DNA of 41,668 nucleotides from Oscillospiraceae bacterium (GCA_021769525.1 JAETSQ010000022.1:1-41668); one strand, 5' to 3'. Shown: positions 7,620 through 15,821, counted from the stretch's first letter. Numbers and translations: made by a program. The notes: generated by a model not told the origin, from the sequence alone.

Positions 7620-7669
7620 GGGTAATGGTAAAAGACATTGTAGCAAGACAATGGATGGACTTAAGCTAG

Positions 7670-8106
7670 GTGGAGGACACCAACTGGAAGGGTGACAAGT
7701 CCGCCTACACCTACAACGGGCTGTTTGTGCGGGTGCAAAACACCCAGACCACCCACGCCGGGCAGGTGTATGACCGAGGAGTTCGTCATCGACTACAACA
7801 GCTTTGAGCGCAACGACCTGATGGTGTTCAGCGCCGGTTACTACGAGCAGAAGCACATCTACACCGCCTGGGGCGAACGGATGGAGCAGTTCACCGAGCG
7901 TGGCAACTGGGACCGCCTGCTGTATGTCCACGAGGACATTATGGGCAACACCCGGTACTACACCAAGGACAACGGCCAGTCCTTCGCCGAGCTAGAGTAT
8001 GATGTCTGGGGCGCTGTGACAAGTCCCGAAAAGCTCAACAACAACGACAACGGGAACTTCGCCGCCGCCAACTTTACCGGGCATCCCTACGATACAGTGC
8101 TGGACA
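7670..8106 (+). pseudogene. RHS/YD-repeat protein fragment with frameshift (3' part)
   Basis: The first frame reads VEDTNWKGDKSAYTYNGL and QTTHAGQVYD; at about 7774 the reading moves by one base and continues EFVIDYNSFERNDLMVFSAGYY, GNWDRLLYVHEDIMGNTRYY and FTGHPYDTVLD. Removing one A (gaccgAggag) restores DREF, so a single-base insertion explains the shift. The text is the highly conserved RHS core just before the variable toxin region: the HEDIMGNTRYY and TGHPYDTVLD blocks are typical. Similarity ends abruptly near 8106, where the expected IYFAEARFYD-type segment is replaced by unrelated sequence. Neither an N-terminus nor a ribosome site is present, so this is a decayed remnant. Confidence 0.85.
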
Positions 8107-8196
8107 TTCAACAGCGAGGAAGGCCAGCGAATGTTTGCGGAATGGAAAGCTGAGCAAGAGGCGAAGAAAAAGGCCGCTATGGAAAAGACAGAATGA
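8107..8196 (+). pseudogene. Orphan C-terminal coding tail fused to the RHS remnant
   Basis: Immediately after RHS similarity stops, another frame gives about 29 residues (FNSEEGQRMFAEWKAEQEA, then a lysine-rich end) up to a TGA at 8194-8196 that is followed by a terminator. The charged helical end looks like the last residues of an otherwise deleted protein. I cannot name the protein; it could also be chance coding in degenerate DNA. Confidence 0.35.
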
Positions 8197-8208
8197 GAAA
8201 GCAAACGG

Positions 8209-8254
8209 AAAGGTCCGGGGCATATCGCAAAAGCGGTGTGTCCCGGACCTTTTT
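8209..8254 (+). terminator. Rho-independent terminator closing the RHS island
   Basis: AAAGGTCCGGG (8209-8219) pairs with CCCGGACCTTT (8242-8252); the inner part CATATCGC pairs with GCGGTGTG (G-U allowed) around an AAAA loop, followed by further T residues. Its layout, about 20 bp around AAAA, resembles the hairpin at 7576-7619. Confidence 0.8.
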
Positions 8255-8348
8255 GTGCTATACAGGATTCTTCTTTCTCGGTCCCCTGGGTTTGGAGGTC
8301 GGCTTCCGCTGTACTCCGTTGCGGAAATGGGTACTCTCAAATCTCTCA

Positions 8349-8398
8349 AAGAAAACCAAGAATCCGAACCCGTCTCCTATCGGAAAAAGGTTCGGATT
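8349..8398 (-). terminator. Probable terminator of the tRNA-Leu transcript
   Basis: A 10-bp stem (AATCCGAACC at 8361-8370 with GGTTCGGATT at 8389-8398). Read on the minus strand it lies 10 nt downstream of the tRNA 3' end and is followed by the T-rich CTTGGTTTTCTTTG. Confidence 0.65.
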
Positions 8399-8407
8399 AC
8401 ATTGGTT

Positions 8408-8489
8408 TGGTGCGGGCGGCGGGGGTCGAACCCGCACGGTTGCCCATTGGCTCCTAAGACCAACGTGTCTGCCATTCCACCACGCCCGC
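8408..8489 (-). tRNA. tRNA-Leu (anticodon UAG)
   Basis: The minus strand folds as a class II tRNA of 82 nt with encoded CCA. Acceptor arms are GCGGGCG and CGCCCGC, the anticodon arm is TTGGT-CTTAGGA-GCCAA giving anticodon TAG (reads CUA/CUG leucine codons), and the T arm is GCGGG-TTCGACC-CCCGC. A variable arm of about ten nucleotides or more separates anticodon and T arms, as leucine tRNAs have. The discriminator base is A, correct for leucine. It has its own promoter and terminator and is oriented against the RHS remnant; tRNA genes are common integration sites and the remnant abuts it. Confidence 0.95.
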
Positions 8490-8520
8490 GTGCTGCCCGC
8501 CGGACAGCGGGCACTGCTTT

Positions 8521-8549
8521 ATTATAGCACAGAGCAGTCATAGCTTCAA
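8521..8549 (-). promoter_or_regulatory. Promoter of tRNA-Leu
   Basis: On the minus strand TTGAAG (8549-8544), 17-bp spacer and a perfect TATAAT (8526-8521), placing the transcription start about 25 nt before the tRNA. The -35 box overlaps the last codons of the PLP lyase gene. Confidence 0.7.
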
Positions 8550-9803
8550 GAGGCCCTCCTCCGCCATCTGCTGGGCGGAGAGGATCACCCCTGCCTTGCC
8601 GGTGGGGTAGGTGAGGCCCCCCTGGAGCCAGACGGCGTAGGGCTCCCGGAGGGGAGCGTCGGCGGAAAGCTCGATGGAGGCTCCCATGGTGAAGGCCCCC
8701 GCCGCCATGATCACCTGGCTGTCATAGCCGGGCATATCCCAGGGCATGGGGGTGACGAAGGAATCCACCGGAGCCCCCTTCTGGATGCCCCGGCAAAAGG
8801 CGCAGAGGGTCTCCGGGCTGCCGGTGAGCACCGACTGGATGATGTCAGTGCGGGGGGCGTCGTAGGCGGGATTTACCTCAAACCCCAGCAGGTGGTAGAA
8901 GGCCGCGGCAAATACCGCCGTCTTCAGAGCTGCCGCCACCACCGTGGGGGCAAGGAAGATCCCCTGATACATCCCCCGCAGAGTCTCCAGGGTGCAGCCC
9001 ACCTCCCGACCCATGCCGGGGCAGGTGAGGCGGTCGGCGCATTGCTCCACCAGGTCCCGCCGTCCGGCGATGTATCCCCCGGTGGGGGCGATGCCGCCGC
9101 CGGGATTCTTGATGAGGGACCCGGCCATCAGGTCGGCCCCTGCCTGGGTGGGCTCGGTGCGCTCCACCAGCTCCCCGTAGCAGTTGTCCACCATGACGAT
9201 GACGCCGGGGTTCTGCTCCTTTGCCGCCTGGGCGATGTGGCCAATGACCTCCACGCTGAGGCTGGGCCGCAGGCTGTAGCCCCGGCTCCGCTGGATGTAA
9301 ATGACCCTGGCCTCCTTAGCAGCCTCCGTGATGGCCGCATGATCTGGGGTACCGTCGGGCAGCAGCTCCACCTGCCGGTATTTTACTCCCCATTCTGTCA
9401 GGGAGCCGGCGCCGCTGCCCCGGATGCCGATGGTCTCCTCCAGGGTGTCGTAGGGGGCGCCGGTGACCGATACCAGCAGATCCCCAGGGCGCAGCACCCC
9501 GAAGAGAGCGGTGGCGAGGGCGTGGGTCCCGGAGACAAAGGTGTGGCGCACCAGGGCATCCTCCGCCCCAAAGACAGCGGCGAAGACAGCGTCCAGCCCT
9601 TCCCGGCCCCGGTCGTCGTAGCCGTAGCCGGTGGTGCCTTTCAGATGGGCTTCGCTGATGCCGGCCTTCCGGAAGGCCGCCAGCACCTTCTGACCATTGT
9701 ACTCCTCGTTTTCGGCGATGCGGGCGAAGGCCGGGACACAAAGCTCCTCCGCCCGGCGGCTCAATTCCATAAGGCGGGGATGGATGTCAAAAAAATCGGT
9801 CAT
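8538..9803 (-). CDS. YnbB-type PLP-dependent methionine gamma-lyase family protein
   Basis: A 421-residue pyridoxal-phosphate enzyme of the family once called aluminium resistance protein (Met_gamma_lyase, B. subtilis YnbB). The cofactor lysine lies in SLIKNPGGGIAP (Lys232), the cofactor-ring aspartate in VMVDNCYGELVE (Asp206), and the phosphate-cup region around HTFVSGTHALATALFG (residues 87-102). Length and order are standard. It would act on a sulfur amino acid by C-S bond cleavage; the true substrate of this family is not settled. The ATG follows GGAGG. It lies 97 nt downstream of the GNAT gene and is the last gene of the long minus-strand series. A tRNA promoter starts inside its 3' end. 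Confidence 0.9.
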   Translation of the reverse strand: MTDFFDIHPRLMELSRRAEELCVPAFARIAENEEYNGQKVLAAFRKAGISEAHLKGTTGYGYDDRGREGLDAVFAAVFGAEDALVRHTFVSGTHALATALFGVLRPGDLLVSVTGAPYDTLEETIGIRGSGAGSLTEWGVKYRQVELLPDGTPDHAAITEAAKEARVIYIQRSRGYSLRPSLSVEVIGHIAQAAKEQNPGVIVMVDNCYGELVERTEPTQAGADLMAGSLIKNPGGGIAPTGGYIAGRRDLVEQCADRLTCPGMGREVGCTLETLRGMYQGIFLAPTVVAAALKTAVFAAAFYHLLGFEVNPAYDAPRTDIIQSVLTGSPETLCAFCRGIQKGAPVDSFVTPMPWDMPGYDSQVIMAAGAFTMGASIELSADAPLREPYAVWLQGGLTYPTGKAGVILSAQQMAEEGLLKL

Positions 9804-9900
9804 GGTGTTTCCTCCGTTTTTGGATGATGTATTTTCTTTTTTGGGATTTCATCCCCAAAGGAGCCGCGCCGCCGGGGAAGCCTTAGTTTTTTCCTCCTGT

Positions 9901-10644
9901 TTATGATAGAGCCGCCCTCCTCTCCCACACCGCCCCGATGGGGACGAACCCCCGGAGGGTGTAGAAGGGCAGAAGCTCCTCCCGGCAGGCCAGGAGGGGG
10001 CGCTTTCCGCGCTCCAAAAGACACCGGACCGCGGCGGCGAGAGCGGCGGAACCGTACCCCCGCCCCTGCTTTTCCCGGCGGCAGGCCAAACAGCCGATGA
10101 CCCCGGCCTCCTCCCCCAGGAGGGTGGCGGCTCCGGCGGCAGGGATCCCCGCTTCATCGGGGATAAGGACCACCTGGGCCGCCCCCCGGCGGATGCGCAG
10201 GTGCAGCTCGGCGTAGAGGGCGTCCCGATCCTCCGGGGGGATGGCCCCCGCCGCCGCGTTGCAGTCCGCCAGGGCCATGGCGGAGGGGATGCAGAGGGGC
10301 GTTTCCTCCGGCGTGGTCCCCCGGTATTCCAGCACGGCGGACCGCTCCCAGCGGCCCGGAAGAAGAGGGGAGAGCCCCCCGTCCACCGTCCCCGGAAGGC
10401 CCCCCAGGGCCGCCAGAAATCCGGCGGTCTCCGCTGCCGCCGCCTCTGCGGCGGTGGCCCAAAGTCCCCCCTCGGTCCGGCAGACGGCCCCGGCGGGGCG
10501 GTCTTCGTCATCCAGGGCCAGCCAGACCTCCCGGCGCAGGCCGGGACCAACGGTCTTCGCCAGCCCCTGGATGACGGTCCGGAGCAGCGGCTCCCCCGGC
10601 GCGGTTTTCAGACGGGGGTCCGCCGGGTCTGCCAGGGCGATCAT
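9901..10644 (-). CDS. GNAT-family N-acetyltransferase
   Basis: A 247-residue protein with a GNAT acetyl-CoA-binding fold in its C-terminal half: the pyrophosphate loop is RREKQGRGYGSAAL (about residues 191-204), followed by a helix and the strand FYTLRGFVPIGAVWE, a typical GNAT motif B. The N-terminal half is alanine-rich and unassigned. The longer open frame upstream overlaps the M42 peptidase and is not used: the ATG at 10644 overlaps the peptidase stop in an ATGA arrangement, implying translational coupling. The acetyl acceptor is unknown; being coupled to two aminopeptidases might suggest an amino group on a peptide or amino acid, but that is only context. Confidence 0.85.
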   Translation of the reverse strand: MIALADPADPRLKTAPGEPLLRTVIQGLAKTVGPGLRREVWLALDDEDRPAGAVCRTEGGLWATAAEAAAAETAGFLAALGGLPGTVDGGLSPLLPGRWERSAVLEYRGTTPEETPLCIPSAMALADCNAAAGAIPPEDRDALYAELHLRIRRGAAQVVLIPDEAGIPAAGAATLLGEEAGVIGCLACRREKQGRGYGSAALAAAVRCLLERGKRPLLACREELLPFYTLRGFVPIGAVWERRAALS

Positions 10645-11669
10645 CCCTGGGGCAGCTCCCGGACCAGCAGCTCCAACAGCCGCCGGGTGTTCTCGATGTC
10701 CGTTTTGTTTGCAAGGGTGTTGGCGGAGTGGAGATACCGCACCGGCAGGGATACCGCCAGCGCCTTGGCCCCGGCGGCGGAGGAAGCGTAGCTTCGGGAA
10801 TCGTTGCCGCCAAAGACCCCCTCCTTGGTCTGCCAGGGGATGCCCGCCGCTTCCGCGATGGCGGTGGCCCTTTGGTACAGCTCCCAGGGGTAGATGGTCC
10901 CCTTGTCCATAAAGGAGATCACCGGTCCGGCTCCCACCCGGCACACCTGGCGCCCCTCCGGGGCGGTGGGCAGGTCCCCGGCGGTGGTGCTCTCCACCAC
11001 CACGGCGATGTCCGGCCGCTCCCGAAAGGCCACGGCCTTGCTTCCGGCGCAGCCGGTCTCCTCCTGGGCCACGAAGGCGAAGGTGCAGTCATAGGGGAGG
11101 TCTGCCCGGAGCAGCTCCAGCAGCAGGGCGCAGCCGGCCCGGTCATCGATGGCGCGGGCCAGAACGGAATCCTCCCCAAGCTCCTTCCAGGGGCCGATGA
11201 AGGTGACCATGTCCCCCAGGGAGACCATCTTTTCGGCGTCCTCTTTGTCCTTTGCCCCGATGTCGATGCGCATATCCTCCACCTTGGCGTAGTCTTTTCG
11301 CTCCTCCTCGGTGAGGAGGTGGATGGGCCGGGTGCCGATGACGCCGGGGACGGCGTTTTTCCCCACCAGCACCGGCCGGCCGGCGGTCACCGCCGGGGTG
11401 ACGCCCCCCACCGTCTCAAAGTGGAGCATCCCCTCCGCCGTGATGTGGGTGACGATGAACCCCACCTCGTCCATATGGGCGGAGAAGAGGACCTTCTTCT
11501 CTCCCGCTGCCGTTCCCTTTTTGTGGACGATGAGATTCCCCATGTTGTCCACCTCATAGCGGTCGCAATGGCCCTGGACTTTTTTGATGATATACGCCCG
11601 CACCTCGTCCTCGCAGCCGGAGATGCCCCGCAGCTGGGTCAGCTCCTTCATCTCTTCCGGCAGTCTCAT
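10641..11669 (-). CDS. M42-family metallo-aminopeptidase (downstream copy)
   Basis: A 342-residue cytosolic metallopeptidase of family M42 (glutamyl aminopeptidase/deblocking aminopeptidase type, often mis-labelled cellulase M). Metal-site motifs are complete: AHMDEVG (His65, Asp67), AIDDRAG, VAQEETG with the catalytic glutamate, a later VESTT metal ligand region, and RYLHS near the C-terminus. The frame is open to 11789 but AGGAGG and the ATG at 11669 define the start; the upstream peptidase stops 2 nt before. It shares length and all motifs with its neighbour, so the pair is a tandem duplication that has since diverged. M42 enzymes form 12-subunit tetrahedral particles that trim peptides released by proteolysis. 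Confidence 0.93.
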   Translation of the reverse strand: MRLPEEMKELTQLRGISGCEDEVRAYIIKKVQGHCDRYEVDNMGNLIVHKKGTAAGEKKVLFSAHMDEVGFIVTHITAEGMLHFETVGGVTPAVTAGRPVLVGKNAVPGVIGTRPIHLLTEEERKDYAKVEDMRIDIGAKDKEDAEKMVSLGDMVTFIGPWKELGEDSVLARAIDDRAGCALLLELLRADLPYDCTFAFVAQEETGCAGSKAVAFRERPDIAVVVESTTAGDLPTAPEGRQVCRVGAGPVISFMDKGTIYPWELYQRATAIAEAAGIPWQTKEGVFGGNDSRSYASSAAGAKALAVSLPVRYLHSANTLANKTDIENTRRLLELLVRELPQG

Positions 11670-11671
11670 GG

Positions 11672-12697
11672 TCACTGCACCTCCTTTGCAAATTCCGCCA
11701 TCAGCCGGGCGGCGCTGAGCACATCCTGGGCGGATACCGTCTCCACCGCGGTGTGCATGCTTCGCAGGGGGATGGACAGCAGCCCGCATTTTACCCCTCT
11801 GCCGGAGGCGGCCACGATGTCGGTATCGGTGCCGGTGCGTCCCCCCATGGCGTGGAGCTGCCAGGGGATGTCCTTCTCCTGGGCCAGCTCCCGCAGGCGC
11901 TCAAAGATCGGGCGGTTCACCGCCGGGGCCAGGTCGATCTCCACTCCGCCGTTCATCTTTCCGCACTCGTGGTCCTTCACCCCAAAGCCGTCCCCGAAGG
12001 AGACATCCACCAGCAGGGCCATGTCCGGGGCCAGGGCGAAGGCGGCGGTTCCGGCGCCGTAGCCGCTGGTCTCCTCCTGGGCGGAAAGACAGACGGTGAC
12101 CCTGCATTTGGGCTTTTCCGCTTGGAGCATCCTTGCGGCGGCGATGACCGCCACGCATCCCACCCGGTCATCCTGGGAAGGGGAGAGCATCAGATCATTG
12201 GCCAGCAGGGTGAAGGCCCCGTCCAGGGTGATGGGGTCCCCAGGGGCAAAAACCTCCCTGGCCTTCTCGTCGGAAAGGCCGGTATCTACCAGGATGTCCT
12301 CCATCTTGGGGGGCTTTTCCTTGCCGTCGCAGAGGTGGGGCGGGGTGGAGGAGATGACCCCGGAGTACCGCCCGCCCTTGGCGTGGACCGTCACCGGGGA
12401 GGCGGGGAGCAGGCGGCAGTCCAGCCCGCCCACGTTTGCTACCCGCAAAAATCCGCCCTTCTCCAGCCGGGTCACCACCATACCGATCTGGTCCAGGTGG
12501 GCCTCCAGCATCAGGTGGGGGGTCCCCGGCTCCCCTTCGTTCACACAGCAGAGGACGCTGCCCAGGGGGTTCCGGGTGACCGGTCCCAGGGGGGCCAGCA
12601 GCTCCTCCGCCGCCTTGGCGGCTCCGTCCTCCCGGCCGGATGTGCCGGGAGCTTCGCAGAGGCGCCTCGTCATGGCGATGATCTCTTGCAGTTCCAT
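11672..12697 (-). CDS. M42-family metallo-aminopeptidase (upstream copy)
   Basis: A 341-residue paralogue of the following gene. Metal-binding motifs are EAHLDQIG (His67, Asp69), SQDDRVG, SAQEETSG, LLVDVSF and RSMHT near the end, so it is expected to be active. It differs from its partner around the specificity region (SFGDGFGVKDHE instead of ESTTAGDLPTA), suggesting a different side-chain preference or a mixed oligomer. AGGAGG is 9 nt before the ATG. The gene lies 70 nt after rlmH and reads in the same direction as walJ and rlmH. Confidence 0.93.
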   Translation of the reverse strand: MELQEIIAMTRRLCEAPGTSGREDGAAKAAEELLAPLGPVTRNPLGSVLCCVNEGEPGTPHLMLEAHLDQIGMVVTRLEKGGFLRVANVGGLDCRLLPASPVTVHAKGGRYSGVISSTPPHLCDGKEKPPKMEDILVDTGLSDEKAREVFAPGDPITLDGAFTLLANDLMLSPSQDDRVGCVAVIAAARMLQAEKPKCRVTVCLSAQEETSGYGAGTAAFALAPDMALLVDVSFGDGFGVKDHECGKMNGGVEIDLAPAVNRPIFERLRELAQEKDIPWQLHAMGGRTGTDTDIVAASGRGVKCGLLSIPLRSMHTAVETVSAQDVLSAARLMAEFAKEVQ

Positions 12698-12767
12698 AAT
12701 TTGACCTCCTATACGATTTACATTAGGTTTTTTGGCTTCAGGTTCCGGGCATCCGCTGCCGTCCCGC

Positions 12768-13244
12768 TCACTTGTGATATTTTCCCCCGGAGAGGATGGA
12801 AAACCCCCGGTAAAGCTGCTCCGCCAGCATCACCCGGAAGAGCTGGTGGGGGAAGGTCATGGGGGAGACGGAAAGCCGGGCAACCGCCTGTTTTTTCACC
12901 TCATCGGAGAGCCCGAAGCTGCCGCCGATGGCAAAGCACAGCCCCCCCGCCGCCTGCTGCCGCTCCCCCAAAAAGCGAGCGAAGTCCGGGGAGGACATCT
13001 CCTTTCCCTCAATGCAGAGGGCCGCCAGGGGCGTCCTGCCCGCCTTTTCCAGGATGACCCTGCCCTCCTCCTCCAGGCCCTTTTGTATCTGGGCAGGGGA
13101 AGGGGCGTCGGGCAGGCGGTGTTCCGGTATCTCGATCACCGAAAAATCGCAGTAGGCGGAAAGGCGCTTTTGGTACTCGGCAAGGCCCTCCCGGAGCCAG
13201 GGCTCCTTTAATTTTCCTACCGCCAGGATGGTGACAGAGAACAT
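12768..13244 (-). CDS. rlmH: 23S rRNA (pseudouridine-1915-N3)-methyltransferase RlmH
   Basis: A 158-residue SPOUT-class methyltransferase, normal length, that methylates pseudouridine 1915 in helix 69 of 23S rRNA on assembled 70S ribosomes. The family opening (VTILAVGKLKEPWLREG) and the knotted SAM-binding end are clear: FAIGGSFGLSDEV (about residues 104-116) and SVSPMTFPHQLFRVMLAEQLYR. The gene follows walJ by 60 nt, the same neighbour order as in Bacillus subtilis, where yycJ(walJ) and rlmH lie close together. An AAAGGAGG precedes the ATG. Confidence 0.97.
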   Translation of the reverse strand: MFSVTILAVGKLKEPWLREGLAEYQKRLSAYCDFSVIEIPEHRLPDAPSPAQIQKGLEEEGRVILEKAGRTPLAALCIEGKEMSSPDFARFLGERQQAAGGLCFAIGGSFGLSDEVKKQAVARLSVSPMTFPHQLFRVMLAEQLYRGFSILSGGKYHK

Positions 13245-13304
13245 CGGATGGCCTCCTTTTTGTTGAATTATTTAGTTTTTATACGAACAGTAAATAATCG
13301 CCCC

Positions 13305-14090
13305 TTAAAACAGGATGGGCCCTGTGGGCACCAGCCGGTTGGCCACCGTCAGCAGGTAGTCCCGCCCCTCCTCCATCCCGGCCTCCGCCAGGGCGGAAAG
13401 AGCCGCCCCCGCCGCCAGCTCCGGGGTGTTGTTCTCCTTGCTCAGGTGGGCCAGGACAAAGCGGGCGGTGCCGGCCTGGGCCAGCCGCCGCACCGTGTCG
13501 GCGCATTCGGGGTTGGAAAGATGCCCGTGGTCGGAGGCGATGCGCCGCCGCAGGTAGTAGGGGTAGCTGGAGATCTCCAGCAGCCGGGGCTCGTAGTTGG
13601 ATTCGATGAGCACCAGGTCCGCCCCCGCCAGCCCCTGCCAGATCTCCGCCGTCACCTCCCCCAGGTCGGTGGCGTAGCCGATGGTCCGCTCCCCCGTATC
13701 GATGCGGAAGCCCACCGAGTGGGCCACGTCGTGGGGGGTGTCAAAGGGGCTGATCTCCATTCCGGCCAGCTCCATCCGGGAGGAGAGCTCCAGCGTTTCC
13801 GCCCCGGGGCAGAGGTTTCCGGTGTCGAGGATGCCCTCCAGCGTCTCCACCGTGGAGCAGACCGGCACCCGCAGCCGCTTGGTGAGCACCCGCAGCCCCC
13901 GGATGTGGTCGTTGTGGTCGTGGGTGACCAGGATGGCCTTCACCGCTCCGCTCTCCACCCCCAGGTCCCCCAGGGCGGTGAGGATGCTCTTGGCGGAGGC
14001 CCCGGCGTCCACCAGGATGCCCTCGGTCTTGGTGCCTATGTAGGTGCAGTTGCCGCTGCTGCCGCTGCAAAGGGGGGCGAATAGTATCAT
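13305..14090 (-). CDS. walJ: MBL-fold metallohydrolase WalJ (YycJ)
   Basis: A 261-residue metallo-beta-lactamase-fold hydrolase. The dinuclear metal motif THDHNDH is at residues 56-62, with the preceding strand LVDAGAS and later YATDLGEV and HLSNPE blocks that supply the remaining ligands. In B. subtilis and streptococci this protein (YycJ/VicX/WalJ) is linked to the WalRK cell-wall/cell-cycle signalling system and to coordination of division with DNA replication. No walRK genes are visible here. It is followed by rlmH and preceded by a 555-residue unknown after 33 nt. The start ATG is preceded by GAAAGAGG. Confidence 0.92.
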   Translation of the reverse strand: MILFAPLCSGSSGNCTYIGTKTEGILVDAGASAKSILTALGDLGVESGAVKAILVTHDHNDHIRGLRVLTKRLRVPVCSTVETLEGILDTGNLCPGAETLELSSRMELAGMEISPFDTPHDVAHSVGFRIDTGERTIGYATDLGEVTAEIWQGLAGADLVLIESNYEPRLLEISSYPYYLRRRIASDHGHLSNPECADTVRRLAQAGTARFVLAHLSKENNTPELAAGAALSALAEAGMEEGRDYLLTVANRLVPTGPILF

Positions 14091-14123
14091 GGAATGTGTC
14101 CTCTTTCTGTCAACATTGGGTGT

Positions 14124-15791
14124 CTATCGCAGATTGGTGTCCCCAGGCACCCCTACCCGCCAGGGGAGGATGCGGCACTTGATGCCGTGGCTGCGCAGGG
14201 CGGTCTGGTACTGCTCCGCCTCCCGGCGGGTGAGACCCTCAAACCGCGCCCGCCAGGGCTGGGCCGGGTCCTCCACCCAGGCGCGGGCCTCGGCGGTGGA
14301 AAGGCCGAAGGCCTCCTTCAGCGCCTTCACCCAGGACAAAATTTTGCCGGGGTTGTATTTCTCCTGGTTCTGGTTGCCGGGGTCCGGCTTTTCCACCTCC
14401 AGCTTGAACCGGCTGGTGAGGGTCACCCGGCACAGCTTTCCCGCCTCATCGAGCCAGCAACGCACCCAGTGCCGCTGGAAGGTGACAAGGTAGCTGCCGT
14501 CCTCCTGCTTTACCGCCTTGTCCGGATAGAACCGCCGCAGGTCCTCCCAGTTACAGTCCGGGAAGTAGACGTGGGGGCCAAACTCCGCCAGGTCGATCTC
14601 CAGGGTTTCGGTTCCCCGGTCCAGCCAGCGGATACCGCGGACCCCCTTGGGAATGCGGACGTTGTGGTGGTGTTCGGTCCTGCCGTTGAGCCTGGTGTAC
14701 TGCTCCCCAAAGACAAAGACGTTCATCCGCCGCTCCTCCAGCTGGCGCAGAAGGGTTTCCGCCCGGCCCTCCCCGGCGAAGTACCGGGCACAGTCCGCCT
14801 TGGTGTTGCCGTATTCCGGCGGGGGCGTATGGGAAAAGCCGGGGTGCAGGTCGCAGTGGAAAAGTGGGATTCGGATGGTCACATCCAGAGGGTGATGGTC
14901 GGGCAAGGTGGTCTCCACCAGCCGGACGCCGTAGTAAAATTCCAGTTGGCGGCACTCTTCTTTGGTCTTGGGGCAGACAGCGTAGTCCCCCCGCATCCGG
15001 GTGACGATCTCGCAGCTGCCTCCGTCCCAGGTGTGGTAGAGGTAATCCCCCGCCCCGATGTAGTCGCAGAAGGACTCTATCGACACCTCCTCCGGCACCG
15101 GCTTTGGGGGTATCTGCTTTTCTTGGAATTTTTCCACGGCCCGCCGGGAAAATTTGTACCCTTCGATGCCCAGCAGCGGGGCCAGCTGTTCCAGGTACCA
15201 GGCCCAGAATTTCATCCGCTGCACCGCCCGCTCCCCGGGCTGGGCCTCCTCGTCCCGGCCGCCCCAGGCGATAGCCGCCAGGTGGGCGGCGTCCCAGTCG
15301 TCGTAGTCCAGCTCGCTGTCGATGGCATCGGCGTACCGCTGGGCCAGCAGCGGCTCATCCAACCAGGCGGCCCAGGCCGCCTGCCAGGCCGCCATGGCGG
15401 CAGCGGGGGCGGTGCTGTAGGGTTCGTCCTCCGCCCGGTCCAGAAAGCCGCCCACGCCCTCCATGGCCTTTTCCAGCTTTTCCGCCGGGATCTTGCCGTC
15501 CAGGTAGTCCCGGGCGGTCTTGAGCAGCTTCTGGGGGGCCTTGTCGTCGGGGGCGTAGGCGCTCCAGACCGGCATCACCTTTTTGGCGCAGGCCCAGGCA
15601 AGCCCCGCCCGTTTCTTCAGCGGCTCGGTAAGGGCCCGGGGGATCTCCTCCCGGTCGTCCTCGTCCCGCCACTCCCATTCCCCCAGCGCCAACCACAACT
15701 GCCGCCGGGTGGGGAAAGAGAGCTCCCCGCTTTCCGCCGTCTCCGCCACCGCGCGGTCAAACAGCGGCACTCCGCTCCCCTTTGCTGCCAT
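14124..15791 (-). CDS. Large protein of unknown function with an L7/L12 C-terminal-like tail
   Basis: A 555-residue soluble protein with no signal peptide or membrane segment. I do not recognise its first 480 residues: residues about 125-180 are helical and rich in Ala and Trp (AAMAAWQAAWAAWLDEP), a beta-rich central part includes FCDYIGAGDYLYHTWDGGS and FHCDLHPGFSH. Residues 483-542 closely follow the pattern of the ribosomal protein L7/L12 C-terminal domain: hydrophobic-Lys opening WVKALKEAFGLSTAEARAWVE, then proline, then LTRREAEQYQTALRSHGI (compare the IKxxRExTGLGLxEAKxLVE and EAExxKxxLExAGA patterns). Similar small modules occur outside the ribosome in Firmicutes. It lies between murA and walJ on the same strand; a likely hairpin separates it from murA. 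Function is unknown. Confidence 0.85.
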   Translation of the reverse strand: MAAKGSGVPLFDRAVAETAESGELSFPTRRQLWLALGEWEWRDEDDREEIPRALTEPLKKRAGLAWACAKKVMPVWSAYAPDDKAPQKLLKTARDYLDGKIPAEKLEKAMEGVGGFLDRAEDEPYSTAPAAAMAAWQAAWAAWLDEPLLAQRYADAIDSELDYDDWDAAHLAAIAWGGRDEEAQPGERAVQRMKFWAWYLEQLAPLLGIEGYKFSRRAVEKFQEKQIPPKPVPEEVSIESFCDYIGAGDYLYHTWDGGSCEIVTRMRGDYAVCPKTKEECRQLEFYYGVRLVETTLPDHHPLDVTIRIPLFHCDLHPGFSHTPPPEYGNTKADCARYFAGEGRAETLLRQLEERRMNVFVFGEQYTRLNGRTEHHHNVRIPKGVRGIRWLDRGTETLEIDLAEFGPHVYFPDCNWEDLRRFYPDKAVKQEDGSYLVTFQRHWVRCWLDEAGKLCRVTLTSRFKLEVEKPDPGNQNQEKYNPGKILSWVKALKEAFGLSTAEARAWVEDPAQPWRARFEGLTRREAEQYQTALRSHGIKCRILPWRVGVPGDTNLR

Positions 15792-15821
15792 GCTGCCCCC
15801 TCCTCTGCTGTTACCTAGAAA

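Noticed and set aside
10728-13057. Long plus-strand frames opposite the M42 peptidases and rlmH
   Set aside because: Shadows of well-supported minus-strand genes; no ribosome sites or recognisable domains.
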